64,000 bases of DNA, taken from NCBI RefSeq assembly GCF_003259155.1, contig NZ_QGMQ01000007.1, positions 62,001-126,000 on the forward strand, given 5' to 3'. Below the pieces are notes generated by a model. It was not told where the DNA came from, searched no databases, and was given only the letters and a program-made list of their open reading frames with translations. Positions 1 through 10,396 of this stretch are shown piece after piece. The stretch's first letter is position 1. Each line of letters begins with the position of its first letter. A program made the position numbers and the translations under genes. The DNA is from Marinimicrobium alkaliphilum. Lineage in GTDB: Bacteria > Pseudomonadota > Gammaproteobacteria > Pseudomonadales > Cellvibrionaceae.

Positions 1-1163
1 CGATGGTGGCGCTGGGCTGCAAATACCTGCGCATCTGTCACCTGAACAACTGTGCAACCGGTGTCGCTACCCAGCGCAATGATCTGCGCCGGGACCACTA
101 CATCGGCACCGTCGAAATGGCCATGAATTTCTTCACCTTTATGGCCGAAGAGACCCGCGAATGGATGGCCCGCCTGGGCGTGCGCACACTGGCCGAGCTG
201 GTGGGTCGCGTTGACCTGCTCGAGCGTATCGAAGGTCAAACCGAGAAGCAGAAACAGATCGACCTGAGTCCGATGGTGTACACCGATGCGCTGCTCGACA
301 GCAAGCCGCAGCTGTGCGCGGTCGATAAGAACGAACCGTTCGATAAAGGTGAGTTGGCGGAACGCATGGTCGCTACCATGTTGCCCGCGATCGAAGCCAA
401 AGCCGGTGGCGAATTCGAGTTCCGGGTGACCAACTGCGATCGCTCCATCGGTGCGCGTATCAGTGGTGAAATCGCCCAGCGTTACGGCAACCAGGGTATG
501 GCCGAGGTGCCGGTGAAGCTCAAACTCACCGGTGTTGCCGGTCAGAGCCTGGGCGTCTGGAACGCGGGCGGTCTGGAAATCTATCTGGAAGGCGATGCCA
601 ACGACTATGTCGGCAAAGGCATGGCCGGCGGCAAAGTTGTACTGCGTCCGCCGCGCAACTCCAGCTTCAAGTCCCAGGACACCAGCATCATGGGCAACAC
701 CTGCCTGTACGGTGCTACCGGCGGTAAGCTGTTTGCCGCGGGTGTTGCCGGTGAACGCTGTGGCGTTCGCAACTCCGGTGCCCAGGTGGTTGTTGAAGGC
801 GCGGGCGATCACTGCTGCGAATACATGACCGGTGGTGTGGTCACCGTGCTGGGTAAAACCGGCGTCAACTTCGGTGCGGGCATGACCGGCGGTTTTGCTC
901 TCGTGCTGGACGAGGCCAATGACTTTGTCGATCGCTACAACCACGAGCTGGTGGATATCCATCGTATCGACACCGAGTCGCTGGAGGCGTACCGCAATCA
1001 TCTGCGCGGGGTGATTACCGAATTTGTGAATGAAACCGAGAGTGCCTGGGGGCGTGAGTTGCTGGAAAACTTTAACGACTATGTCGGTAAGTTTTGGCTG
1101 GTAAAACCCAAGGCCGCCAGCCTTGCCAGTTTGCTCGACAGCGTGCAAAAGCGCGGCGAATAA
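1..1163 (+). CDS. gltB: Glutamate synthase large subunit, C-terminal part (cut by window edge)
   Basis: This is the last 386 residues of the NADPH-dependent glutamate synthase alpha subunit, which converts 2-oxoglutarate and glutamine-derived ammonia to glutamate. The fragment opens inside the synthase domain: cysteines C6, C12 and C17 (CX5CX4C, ending [10 protein letters not shown]) are the 3Fe-4S ligands of the family. Residues about 170-310 form the glycine-rich right-handed beta-helix typical of the GltB C-terminus ([30 protein letters not shown]). The true start lies upstream of the window, so the first ATG here is not the gene start. gltD follows 32 nt downstream, the usual gltBD operon order. 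Confidence 0.97.
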   Translation, partial: MVALGCKYLRICHLNNCATGVATQRNDLRRDHYIGTVEMAMNFFTFMAEETREWMARLGVRTLAELVGRVDLLERIEGQTEKQKQIDLSPMVYTDALLDSKPQLCAVDKNEPFDKGELAERMVATMLPAIEAKAGGEFEFRVTNCDRSIGARISGEIAQRYGNQGMAEVPVKLKLTGVAGQSLGVWNAGGLEIYLEGDANDYVGKGMAGGKVVLRPPRNSSFKSQDTSIMGNTCLYGATGGKLFAAGVAGERCGVRNSGAQVVVEGAGDHCCEYMTGGVVTVLGKTGVNFGAGMTGGFALVLDEANDFVDRYNHELVDIHRIDTESLEAYRNHLRGVITEFVNETESAWGRELLENFNDYVGKFWLVKPKAASLASLLDSVQKRGE

Positions 1164-1192
1164 CTCCCGGTTAATCCGTTTTAGAGGCGTAG

Positions 1193-2614
<1,422 letters not shown>

Positions 2615-2624
2615 TCGACCTTCA

Positions 2625-2736
2625 GGTGCCTCAGTGTCGGATTACGCTGCGCTAATCCGACCTACTCGATACGGCGTGCCATTGTTTGAGTAGGTCGGAT
2701 TAGCCCCAAAGGGGCGTAATCCGACACTGAGGCACC
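2625..2736. repeat. REP pair (GTAG-type, inverted)
   Basis: Two oppositely oriented copies of the window's REP hairpin lie at 2636-2665 and 2690-2725. Each has arms GTCGGATTA and TAATCCGAC with a GTAG tetranucleotide at its foot, and the flanking GGTGCCTCAGT/ACTGAGGCACC also forms an inverted repeat. The second copy has a loop of CCCC-AAA-GGGG type. It is intergenic, between gltD and hemE, and could act as a BIME-like mRNA 3' end stabiliser. Confidence 0.85.
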
Positions 2737-2758
2737 CAACCTTCAAGGTGCTACCAAT

Positions 2759-2786
2759 GCCCCGCCCCGAGCGGGGCTTATTTTAT
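2759..2786 (+). terminator. Intrinsic terminator after gltBD
   Basis: Arms GCCCCGC (2759-2765) and GCGGGGC (2771-2777) form a strong 7-bp GC stem with a 5-nt loop, followed by a T-rich run (TTATTTTATTT). It lies after the REP pair and 18 nt before the hemE start, so it should end gltBD transcription ahead of hemE. Confidence 0.75.
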
Positions 2787-2803
2787 TTCCCCAGGTGAAC
2801 AAC

Positions 2804-3871
2804 ATGAGCGAACTCAAAAACGACCGTTTCCTGCGCGCTTTGATGCGTGAGCCTGTGGACGTCACGCCCGTATGGATGATGCGCCAGGCCGGACGCTATC
2901 TGCCGGAGTATCGCGCCTCACGCGAGCGCGCCGGTAACTTCATGGGGCTGTGCGCCAACCCCGACATGGCCTGCGAAGTGACCCTGCAACCGCTCGAGCG
3001 CTACCCGCTGGACGCGGCGATTTTGTTTTCCGATATCCTGACTATTCCCGACGCCATGGGCCTGGGGCTCTATTTCGAAACCGGCGAGGGGCCCAAATTC
3101 CGTAAGCCGGTACGCACCGAGGCCGATATTCAGGCGCTCAAAGTCATGGATCCCTACAAGGATCTCGGCTATGTGATGGACGCGGTGAAAACCATCCGCC
3201 GAGAACTTAACGGCCGGGTGCCGCTGATCGGTTTTTCCGGTAGCCCCTGGACCCTGGCCACCTACATGGTCGAAGGCAGCTCGAGCAAGGATTTTCGCCG
3301 TGCCAAAACCATGGCCTATGATCAGCCGGAGGTGATGCACCAGCTGCTCGACACCCTGGCGCAGTCGGTCACCGCTTACCTGAATGCTCAAATTGAGTCT
3401 GGCGCTCAAGCGGTACAGATTTTCGATACCTGGGGCGGAGCACTGTCTCACGCGGCCTACCAGGAGTTTTCGCTCAAATATCTGCAACAGATCGTATCGG
3501 GTCTGATTCGCCAGCACGATGGCCGGAGGGTCCCGGTGATTCTGTTTACCAAAGGCGGCGGCCAGTGGCTGGAGCAGATGGCTGACACCGGTGCCGACGC
3601 CCTGGGCCTGGACTGGACCACAGACATCGGTCAGGCGCGCAGCCGGGTTGGTCAGCGGGTGGCGCTGCAGGGAAATATGGATCCCACCATTCTGTATGCC
3701 AGTCCCGAGCGTATTCGGGCCGAGGTTGGTCAGATTCTTGAGAGTTACGGCCGGGGCAGTGGCCATGTTTTCAACCTTGGTCACGGGATCACCCCTGAGG
3801 TGGATCCAGCCCATGCCGGGGCTTTTATCGAGGCAGTGCACGAGCTGTCGGCAGTCTATCACGGGGAGTGA
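2804..3871 (+). CDS. hemE: Uroporphyrinogen decarboxylase
   Basis: HemE removes four acetate carboxyl groups of uroporphyrinogen III to give coproporphyrinogen III in haem synthesis, in the cytoplasm. The 355-residue product has the signature [12 protein letters not shown] near residues 26-37 (R27 and R31 bind substrate carboxylates), the catalytic Asp in [10 protein letters not shown] (D77), the conserved tyrosine in [11 protein letters not shown] and the C-terminal NLGHGITP. I chose the ATG at 2804 over an in-frame GTG at 2795: AGGTG sits about 7 nt upstream and the family starts with M-x-E-L-K-N-D-R-F. The order gltB-gltD-hemE matches Pseudomonas. Confidence 0.97.
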   Translation: MSELKNDRFLRALMREPVDVTPVWMMRQAGRYLPEYRASRERAGNFMGLCANPDMACEVTLQPLERYPLDAAILFSDILTIPDAMGLGLYFETGEGPKFRKPVRTEADIQALKVMDPYKDLGYVMDAVKTIRRELNGRVPLIGFSGSPWTLATYMVEGSSSKDFRRAKTMAYDQPEVMHQLLDTLAQSVTAYLNAQIESGAQAVQIFDTWGGALSHAAYQEFSLKYLQQIVSGLIRQHDGRRVPVILFTKGGGQWLEQMADTGADALGLDWTTDIGQARSRVGQRVALQGNMDPTILYASPERIRAEVGQILESYGRGSGHVFNLGHGITPEVDPAHAGAFIEAVHELSAVYHGE

Positions 3872-3959
3872 TAGGCTAACTTGGCGCATTTTTCGCTCTA
3901 GCAAGCCGTAAAATAACCGGCTACACTGGCGTATGGATCAGCGTTAGGTGGAGCGCGGC

Positions 3960-5318
3960 GTGGCCGTAAAACAAGTAAAATTGGACGTCAGCCAAGTCAC
4001 TGTAGGCATGTTTGTCTCCGGTCTCGATAGACCGTGGAGTCAGACTCCTTTTGCCCTGCAGGGCTTTCCGGTCAAGACCCAAGACGATATTCGCCTACTG
4101 CAGAGCCTGTGCAAGCAGGTGAGCATTGACGTGGCACGCTGCGATGCCCCGGCGCGTGCGAACCTGCGCGCCTATGCCTACGCCGATAGAAAACCATCCC
4201 AAGACACTGCTCCCGACACCCGACGTCCTCAGTTGCGCAAGCTGGCCAAGCCGGTTGCCCCGATCAAAGTCGAGCCTGACCGCTACCCGGTAACCCATAA
4301 GCTGTCGCGCGAGATCCAGGTCGCACGGCAAACTCACCTGCAAGCCTGTGAGGTACTGGAGCAAACCTTTGAGCGCCTCAAGGAGGGTGCGGATGGTTCG
4401 GTGGCCGAGCTGCGTGAGGTGGCGGGTGATTTGGTGGACTCGGCGTTGCGCAATCCCGATGCCATCACCTGGGTTGCCCGTATTGAAGGGCATGATCGCC
4501 ACACCTATGATCACGCCGTGCGTGCCAGTGTTTGGGGTATTCTGCTGGGGCGGCATATGGGGCTGTCAAAACCCGACCTGGAGGCGTTGGCCCAGGGCTT
4601 GTTACTCAAGGATGTCGGCAAGACCCGGCTCGATCGGGTGACCCTGGAAAACGCCGAGCGCACGCCTTGGGAAGAAGAACAGTACCGTCGCTTTGTCAAT
4701 TTTGGGGTCGAGATACTGCGTACGGTTCCCAATATCGATCCGCGGGTGATGGGGATAGTCAAAACCCATTGCGAGCGCCTCAACGGTACGGGTTTTCCCC
4801 TCGGGCTCAAAGGCGACAAGATTCCGTTGCTCGGGCGTATTGCGGGTATCGTGACCTTCTACGACGAGATTACCTATCCGCGCGCGGCGCAAGAACCACT
4901 GGCCCCCTCGAAGGCGGTTGCCCGGCTCTACGAGCAGCGTAATATCTTCTTTCAGGAGCAGCTGGTGGTGGAATTTATTCGCGCCATTGGTCTTTACCCT
5001 ACAGGCAGTCTGGTGGAGCTGGATACCGGTGAGATTGCCGTGGTCGTGGAACAGAACTTCAAGTGGCGACTCAAGCCCCGCGTTGTGTGTGTGCTCGACC
5101 GTCGACATCAGCCCGTGTCTGAATACGAAGTGCGTGATCTGGCAGCGTATGCCGGACGCCTGGAGCGCGGTGAGCGCTTCCCGGATCCTGACGGTTACCG
5201 GATCATGCACGATTTACGCAGTGAAGGACTGGCTGTTGATCTGGAGTTGGTACGCGATTTTTACCTGCACAGCCGCCGCTGGCCTACCTGGCTCCCCTCC
5301 CTGGGATTGGCTCGCTAG
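3960..5318 (+). CDS. DUF3391/HD-GYP-type protein with degenerate active site
   Basis: The protein has about 452 residues. The N-terminus (KQVKLDVSQVTVGMFVSGLDRPW) is a DUF3391 domain, normally found ahead of HD-GYP cyclic-di-GMP phosphodiesterase domains. The second half aligns with HD-GYP, but key metal ligands are altered: HDxGK reads KDVGK, the usual HHERxDGxGYP reads HCERLNGTGFP, and the His before 'G..IL' is replaced (FVNFGVEIL). The first His (YDHAVRAS) remains. A normal c-di-GMP hydrolase is therefore unlikely; a binding or scaffold role is my inference. I prefer the GTG start at 3960 because AGGTGGAG lies 7 nt upstream; an in-frame GTG at 3948 is the alternative. It converges with psd across 6 nt. 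Confidence 0.85.
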   Translation: MAVKQVKLDVSQVTVGMFVSGLDRPWSQTPFALQGFPVKTQDDIRLLQSLCKQVSIDVARCDAPARANLRAYAYADRKPSQDTAPDTRRPQLRKLAKPVAPIKVEPDRYPVTHKLSREIQVARQTHLQACEVLEQTFERLKEGADGSVAELREVAGDLVDSALRNPDAITWVARIEGHDRHTYDHAVRASVWGILLGRHMGLSKPDLEALAQGLLLKDVGKTRLDRVTLENAERTPWEEEQYRRFVNFGVEILRTVPNIDPRVMGIVKTHCERLNGTGFPLGLKGDKIPLLGRIAGIVTFYDEITYPRAAQEPLAPSKAVARLYEQRNIFFQEQLVVEFIRAIGLYPTGSLVELDTGEIAVVVEQNFKWRLKPRVVCVLDRRHQPVSEYEVRDLAAYAGRLERGERFPDPDGYRIMHDLRSEGLAVDLELVRDFYLHSRRWPTWLPSLGLAR

Positions 5319-5324
5319 GCAATA

Positions 5325-6173
5325 TCAGATTTTGCGGCCCAGCACCTGGCCCATCACGGTGGTGCTCCCGGCCCCGTATACCGACGACCACTCATTCGCG
5401 TCTTTCGGAAACAATAAAACCACCGTTGAACCGAGTTTAAACCGGCCCATTTCTGCGCCCTTGGCCAGGCTGATATTTTGCTCCGCATAGTGGGCATCGG
5501 TCACCTCGCCCCGGCAAGGCGCCACCTCTCCCGCCCAGACGGTTTCAATACCCGCCACAATCATGGCGCCCACGAGAACCACTGCCATCGGGCCGATATC
5601 CGTGTCGAAGATCGCCACCAGTCGCTCGTTGCGGGCAAACAGTCGCGGGACTTGATTGGCGGTGGCATTATTGACGGAGAACAGCTGTCCGGGCACGCTG
5701 ATCATGCGCGTGAGAGTGCCACCATAGGGCATGTGCACGCGGTGGTAGTCCCGGGGTGAGAGGTAAATTGTCGCAAACTGGCCGCCGTCAAACTGTGCCG
5801 CCAGCTCGGCGTCGCCCCCGAGCAGTTCCCGGGTGCTGTAGTCCTGGCCTTTGGCCTGAAAGATTCGCCCGTCACGAATCGCTCCGAGTTGACTGACAGC
5901 GCCGTCCGCGGGGCAGACAATGGCCCCTGGCTCCTGTGCGATGGGGCGCGCATCGGGCTTGAGGGCGCGCGTAAAAAAGTCGTTAAAGCACTCGTAGGCC
6001 AGAGGGTTCTCCTGTGCGGCCAGGGCCATGTTGACCTGGTAACGGCGTACGAACCAGCGGATAAAGGTGTTCTTTACCCAGGGCTTGCGGCAGTTGGCGA
6101 TTTTCCCCACCAGGCGCGAAAGCGGGTGTTGAGGCGTGATGTACTGCAGGGCAGCGAAGAGTTTCTCGTTCAT
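5325..6173 (-). CDS. psd: Phosphatidylserine decarboxylase proenzyme
   Basis: Psd converts phosphatidylserine to phosphatidylethanolamine at the inner membrane. The 282-residue product carries the autocleavage site LGST at 247-250, where the serine becomes the pyruvoyl group of the alpha chain. It also has the catalytic Asp in CPADG (D90) and the YHRVH histidines (H144, H147). N-terminal MNEKLFAALQYITPQHPLSRL matches proteobacterial Psd starts, so I chose the ATG at 6173 rather than in-frame codons further upstream. Length is normal for the short gammaproteobacterial form. It is monocistronic and convergent with the HD-GYP gene. Confidence 0.95.
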   Translation of the reverse strand: MNEKLFAALQYITPQHPLSRLVGKIANCRKPWVKNTFIRWFVRRYQVNMALAAQENPLAYECFNDFFTRALKPDARPIAQEPGAIVCPADGAVSQLGAIRDGRIFQAKGQDYSTRELLGGDAELAAQFDGGQFATIYLSPRDYHRVHMPYGGTLTRMISVPGQLFSVNNATANQVPRLFARNERLVAIFDTDIGPMAVVLVGAMIVAGIETVWAGEVAPCRGEVTDAHYAEQNISLAKGAEMGRFKLGSTVVLLFPKDANEWSSVYGAGSTTVMGQVLGRKI

Positions 6174-6332
6174 AAACGGCCGGTCATCGTGTCGGAAGGT
6201 TGGCAGGCATCTTAGCAAAAAAAAGCCGCGCTGAAAGGGCCTGTATCACACCGGCCAAGGGGCCAATTTCGGTTATGCTTATACGACTAGCGCTGAAAGT
6301 GTGGTGCACCAGAAGCTGAAAAGAGAGTACGC

Positions 6333-7934
6333 ATGGATCTGATGACCGTCTTTGTCGGCGTGGCCGGCGGTTTGGGCTTGTTTCTGTTGGGTATGGCACT
6401 CATGACCGAGGGCCTGAAGACACTGGCCGGAGACGCCATTCGCGGGGCGCTGATGCGCTTTACCCGGAGCCCCTTCACCGGCATGTTGACCGGCGTTGTG
6501 GGCACGGCGGTGCTCCAATCTTCCAGTGCTACCATCATCGCGACGGTGGGGTTCGTGGGGGCCGGATTGCTGAGTTTTTCTCAGGCCCTGGGCATCATCA
6601 TCGGTTCGGCATTGGGAACCACGTTTACGGGTTGGCTGGTGGCGCTGCTCGGCTTTAAGCTCCAGATTACGGCGGTGGCGGCCGTGCTGGTCTTTGCCGG
6701 TGCGCTGATGCGCCTGTTTGCCGGGCGACGCTGGGGTGGCCTGGGCTACGCCTTGGCCGGTTTTGGTCTGATTTTTATCGGTATCGCCGGGTTGCAGGAG
6801 GGCCTCGACGGCCTGCGAGGCTATGTGGACTTCAGCGGCTTCGCGGTTGACAGCCTTTGGGGTAAGCTCAAGCTGGTGGCGATCGGGGTGATCTTTACCA
6901 TCATCACCCAGTCCTCCAGTGCCGGGGTGGTCGCGGCCTTGACCGCCCTCTTTGCGGGGACCATCAACTTCGAGCAGGCCGCCGCATTGGTCGTGGGGAT
7001 GAATATCGGCACCAGTTTTACGGCGGCTGCGGCGACCATCGGCGGCAATATCCATGTCCGGCGTACAGGCTTTTCCCATGTGCTCTACAACACCACGGTC
7101 AGTAGTCTGGCGGTGTTTCTGATCACGCCCTATATCGCGCTGTGGCAGTGGTGGGCACCGGGGCAGTTGTACGCCAACGCTGAAGTCGCTTTGGTGGCCT
7201 TCCACACGTCTTTCAATCTGCTCGGTGTGGTGTTGGTGCTACCTTTTGCCCGCCAGTTCGCCCACTTTATTGAGCGCCTATTTCCGGACAAAGTGTACCC
7301 TTATCAGAAAATTCTGGATCGGGGTCTTCTGCAATACCCGGAATTGGCGCTGACGGCGGTACATACGGTGTTGACCAAAGAAGTGCAGCGAACCGCTGAA
7401 CAGTTGGCCTATTTGCTGGGCGACAGTTCACGCCCGCGCCCTCTGGGAGAGGGGGACGGTGAACTGGACGCGGTGGAAGACTATATTGATGCTATCCACC
7501 TGGAGCAGACCCAGGGCAGCCAGTGGGAGCGGTTATTGGCGGCTCTGCATGTGGTCGATCATCTGCAACGCCTGCAGGATCGGAGCGAAAATAAAAGTAT
7601 CCGTATGGCGTTGCGCAGCGAAGAGCGCATGCTTGAGGCTAAACAGTTGGTGTCGCAAATGGCGGCGGAGCTGCTCCATCCCAAGGGATTAACAGCCGAA
7701 CAGGTGCGTGAATGGGTCGACGAACTGACGGTAATGGAAGACAATGTGCGCCAACTGACCTTACAGCAAGTGGCTCAGGGCCGCATGGAGCTCAAACAGG
7801 GCGTGAGCATGATGGACCTGATCCGCTGGTTGCAGCATGTCGCGGTGCACATCGAGAAGATCGGCGCCTATATGCGTGAGCTCAATTACCGACAACCCCA
7901 AAGTGCCGACCCCGGCTCAGGACATCATGACTGA
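6333..7934 (+). CDS. Na/Pi cotransporter family protein with PhoU-like C-terminus
   Basis: This 533-residue inner-membrane protein belongs to the PNaS (NptA/YjbB) family of sodium-phosphate transporters. The two QSSSA signature repeats are visible at 62-66 (VLQSSSATI) and 193-197 (ITQSSSAGV), each within an inverted set of hydrophobic helices spanning about residues 5-315. Residues about 330-525 are a soluble helical region resembling PhoU. Phosphate export or uptake is the family function; the direction cannot be read here. The stop overlaps the next start by 8 nt (ATGACTGA), which implies translational coupling. Confidence 0.9.
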   Translation: MDLMTVFVGVAGGLGLFLLGMALMTEGLKTLAGDAIRGALMRFTRSPFTGMLTGVVGTAVLQSSSATIIATVGFVGAGLLSFSQALGIIIGSALGTTFTGWLVALLGFKLQITAVAAVLVFAGALMRLFAGRRWGGLGYALAGFGLIFIGIAGLQEGLDGLRGYVDFSGFAVDSLWGKLKLVAIGVIFTIITQSSSAGVVAALTALFAGTINFEQAAALVVGMNIGTSFTAAAATIGGNIHVRRTGFSHVLYNTTVSSLAVFLITPYIALWQWWAPGQLYANAEVALVAFHTSFNLLGVVLVLPFARQFAHFIERLFPDKVYPYQKILDRGLLQYPELALTAVHTVLTKEVQRTAEQLAYLLGDSSRPRPLGEGDGELDAVEDYIDAIHLEQTQGSQWERLLAALHVVDHLQRLQDRSENKSIRMALRSEERMLEAKQLVSQMAAELLHPKGLTAEQVREWVDELTVMEDNVRQLTLQQVAQGRMELKQGVSMMDLIRWLQHVAVHIEKIGAYMRELNYRQPQSADPGSGHHD

Positions 7935-9063
7935 CACTGCCGACGATATTGCACTACGCAGCGCTCAAGCGCAGGACCTCGACGCCTTGTTGGCGTTGGA
8001 GAAGCGCTGCTTTGAAAGCGACCGCCTGAGTCGGCGCAGTTTCAAGCGTTGGCTCGACAGTGACCAGAGCGTCTTTCTGGTGGCTGAGAAGGCTGGGGCA
8101 CTGGTGGGTTACTGCCTGGTGCTGTTTCACCGGGGCACACGCTTGGCCCGACTCTATTCGCTCGCGGTCGATCCTCAGTGGCGCGGGCGAGGATTGGCCG
8201 CGCGCCTGATTGCGGCGGGCGAGCAGGGCGCCAGCGCCAGTGGCCGGTTGGAGATGCGCCTGGAGGTGAGCAGCCTCAATACCGGGGCCATTCGCCTGTA
8301 TGAAACGCTCGGTTATCGGCGTTTTGGCCTGTATCACGATTACTACGAAGATCACAGTGATGCCTTGCGCTATCAGAAGCGTATCCGTGTCTATGCGGGT
8401 GAAGGTAGCAGTCACGGTGCCATTCCCTGGCTGGCCCAGACCACACACTTCACTTGTGGCCCGGCGTCCCTGATGATGGCAATGACGGCTCTCGATCAAA
8501 ATTATCAAGCCTCGCAGATGGAAGAGCTGCGCATCTGGCGTGAAGCGACCACGATTTTTATGACCTCTGGGCATGGCGGGTGCCACCCCATGGGCTTGGC
8601 CGCTGCTGCGGCCAAGCGTGGATTCAGAGTCGAGGCTTGGGTCAGTCAGGAGGGGCCGCTGTTTCTCGATGGTGTGCGCGACGAACACAAGAAAACCGTC
8701 ATGGCGAGCGTGCACGAAGACTATCGTCAGGCGCTGGTGCAGGCGGAGATTCCGGTGCATTACCGGGAAGTGCGTCAGGAGGATCTGATCGCGGCCTTCC
8801 AGCAGGGCGCGGTTCCCCTGATCCTGATCAGCACCTGGCGTATGGATAGCAAAAAGGCGCCCCACTGGGTAGTCATGAGCGGTTACGACGATGATTGTAT
8901 TTATGTGCATGATCCCGACCCTGACGATAACAGCCAGACCGCGCTCGACTGTCAGTTTATGCCGCTGGCGCGCAGTGATTTTGAACATATGACCGCCTTT
9001 GGTCGCAGCCGCTTGCGTACGGCGGTGATGGTGTACGGGCAAGAGGAAACGCCGCGCACATGA
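7927..9063 (+). CDS. Bifunctional GNAT acetyltransferase / C39-like peptidase
   Basis: This 378-residue fusion has a RimI-type GNAT N-acetyltransferase at about 8-155, with the acetyl-CoA loop QWRGRGLA at 84-91. A papain-like C39-type domain follows at about 165-370. Its likely catalytic residues are C177 in TTHFTCGPASL, H313 in APHWVVMSGY and D329 in YVHDPD, the Cys-His-Asp order of C39 peptidases. The substrate is unknown; similar fusions exist in other gammaproteobacteria. I chose the ATG at 7927, overlapping the cotransporter stop, over a longer upstream reading because the GNAT fold begins directly after it. The stop overlaps the next gene start in an ATGA. Confidence 0.85.
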   Translation: MTDTADDIALRSAQAQDLDALLALEKRCFESDRLSRRSFKRWLDSDQSVFLVAEKAGALVGYCLVLFHRGTRLARLYSLAVDPQWRGRGLAARLIAAGEQGASASGRLEMRLEVSSLNTGAIRLYETLGYRRFGLYHDYYEDHSDALRYQKRIRVYAGEGSSHGAIPWLAQTTHFTCGPASLMMAMTALDQNYQASQMEELRIWREATTIFMTSGHGGCHPMGLAAAAAKRGFRVEAWVSQEGPLFLDGVRDEHKKTVMASVHEDYRQALVQAEIPVHYREVRQEDLIAAFQQGAVPLILISTWRMDSKKAPHWVVMSGYDDDCIYVHDPDPDDNSQTALDCQFMPLARSDFEHMTAFGRSRLRTAVMVYGQEETPRT

Positions 9064-9755
9064 CTTTGCCGTTCGACTACACCCTCCGCCATTCGGACCG
9101 GCGGCGCACCATTGGCCTGGAAGTGAACAAAGGTCAGGTGATTGTGCGAGCGCCTCGGGCGATTCCCCAGGCGAATGTACTGGCTTTACTTCAGGCGCGC
9201 GTGCCTTGGGTGCTGGATAAACTTGCCCGCCAGCGCAAGCGCCTGGCGGAAATACCCGAGCGCCGTTACCATGCAGGCGAGTCGCTGCCGTTTTGCGGTG
9301 AGTCACTGTCGCTGGTGATCGAGCGCGCGACGAGAGCCAATATCGAACGAGCGGGAACAGCGTTGCGTGTGGTGCTTTCCACACGCAGCCGGCTCAACGA
9401 TACCGAGCAGGCCCGGCGTCTGGTGGAGCAGTGGTACAGGACCGAGGCGCTGAACCTGCTCGCAGCCAAGAGCCACGCTCTGGCCGAACGCATGGGGCTT
9501 CGTGTTGCCAATGTAAAAGTGCGGGCTACGCGCAGCAAGTGGGGCCATTGCACCCACCGGGGCGAGCTGCAGTACAATTGGCACATTCTGCTGGCACCCG
9601 CATCGGTGATCGACTACCTGGTGGCGCACGAAGTGTGCCATTTGCGCCACCCGAATCACAGCAAAGCCTATTGGCAGTGTGTGGCCAGTGTCTGTCCCAA
9701 CTATCGTGCCGAGCGCGACTGGCTAAAAACTCAAGGTCATACTCTGGTGCTATGA
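9060..9755 (+). CDS. YgjP-like zinc metallopeptidase (DUF45/M48 type)
   Basis: This 231-residue protein has the YgjP/SprT-like metal-dependent hydrolase architecture: RSKWGHC at 158-164, then the zinc motif HEVCH at 190-194 (within VAHEVCHLRHPNHS), with H200 as a likely third ligand. The N-terminal half is the beta-rich region usual for the family. No signal peptide is visible, so it should be cytoplasmic. The biological substrate of this family is not settled. It begins in an ATGA overlap with the GNAT/C39 gene, so the two are probably translated together. Confidence 0.88.
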   Translation: MTLPFDYTLRHSDRRRTIGLEVNKGQVIVRAPRAIPQANVLALLQARVPWVLDKLARQRKRLAEIPERRYHAGESLPFCGESLSLVIERATRANIERAGTALRVVLSTRSRLNDTEQARRLVEQWYRTEALNLLAAKSHALAERMGLRVANVKVRATRSKWGHCTHRGELQYNWHILLAPASVIDYLVAHEVCHLRHPNHSKAYWQCVASVCPNYRAERDWLKTQGHTLVL

Positions 9756-9783
9756 CCCCCGGATGCAACCCAAAGGAATCACT

Positions 9784-10146
9784 ATGGAACCCCTGAGCGA
9801 TGATCTGACCGAAAATTTCGACCGCTTTGTTGTCGAAGCCATAGCGACCGGCTGTGTTTGGGGGCTTGAAGGCGCGGAGGGTTGGGCTTTGTGTCCGTCC
9901 GAGGTCTGGAATACCAGCGATGTCATGCCGCTTTGGTCACAGCAGGAATTCGCGCTCGCGCACTGCCAGGACGAATGGAAAGACTACAAGCCGCAACCGA
10001 TTTCTCTGGAAGAGTTGCTCGACGACTGGCTGCCGGGGATGCACGATGACGGACTGCTGATCGGCGTCAATTGGAATGATGAGCTCGAAGGTGAAGAAAT
10101 AGAGCCCCTCGATCTGCTCCACGAATTCGAACAAGAACTGAGCTGA
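9784..10146 (+). CDS. DUF2750 family protein
   Basis: This acidic, soluble product of 120 residues shows the DUF2750 pattern: FVVEAIATGCVWGLEGAEGWALCPSE, then PLWSQQEFA..C..EW..Y and a C-terminal DDWLPGMHDDGLLIGVNW. The function of the family is unknown. AAAGGA at 9771-9776 fixes the ATG at 9784; an in-frame ATG at 9763 lacks a ribosome site. It lies 28 nt after the YgjP gene in the same direction and is the last gene of the row, followed by a REP cluster. Confidence 0.8.
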   Translation: MEPLSDDLTENFDRFVVEAIATGCVWGLEGAEGWALCPSEVWNTSDVMPLWSQQEFALAHCQDEWKDYKPQPISLEELLDDWLPGMHDDGLLIGVNWNDELEGEEIEPLDLLHEFEQELS

Positions 10147-10196
10147 AACGCCCCGCAGCAGCGCGGCACTCACCCCAAGTAGATCGGCATTCGGTG

Positions 10197-10370
10197 CTCC
10201 ATTGTCGGATTACGGCTGCGCCTAATCCGACCTACTTGAACAATGGCGCGCTGTCTCCTGTAGGTCGGATTAGGCGCAGCCGTAATCCGACAGTCAGGCA
10301 CCCAACCCAAAACACCGTGCCCATGCCCAAGTAGGTCGGATTAGCCCGCAGGGCGCAATCCGACAGTTGG
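10197..10370. repeat. REP cluster, three units
   Basis: Three GTAG-REP hairpins lie at 10204-10235 (reverse), 10260-10291 (forward) and 10331-10364 (forward). The first two have loops of CGGCTGCGCC and GGCGCAGCCG type; the third has GCCCGCAGGGC and one mismatch in its right arm (CAATCCGAC). The cluster fills the gap between the convergent DUF2750 and mannanase genes, so it may also act at both transcript ends. Confidence 0.85.
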
Positions 10371-10396
10371 GCACCCAAATCCAGCAAGGGAAGCTA

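Noticed and set aside
7954-9384. 476-codon minus-strand frame across the GNAT/C39 and YgjP genes
   Set aside because: The plus-strand genes carry family motifs and overlapping starts; the minus frame has none.
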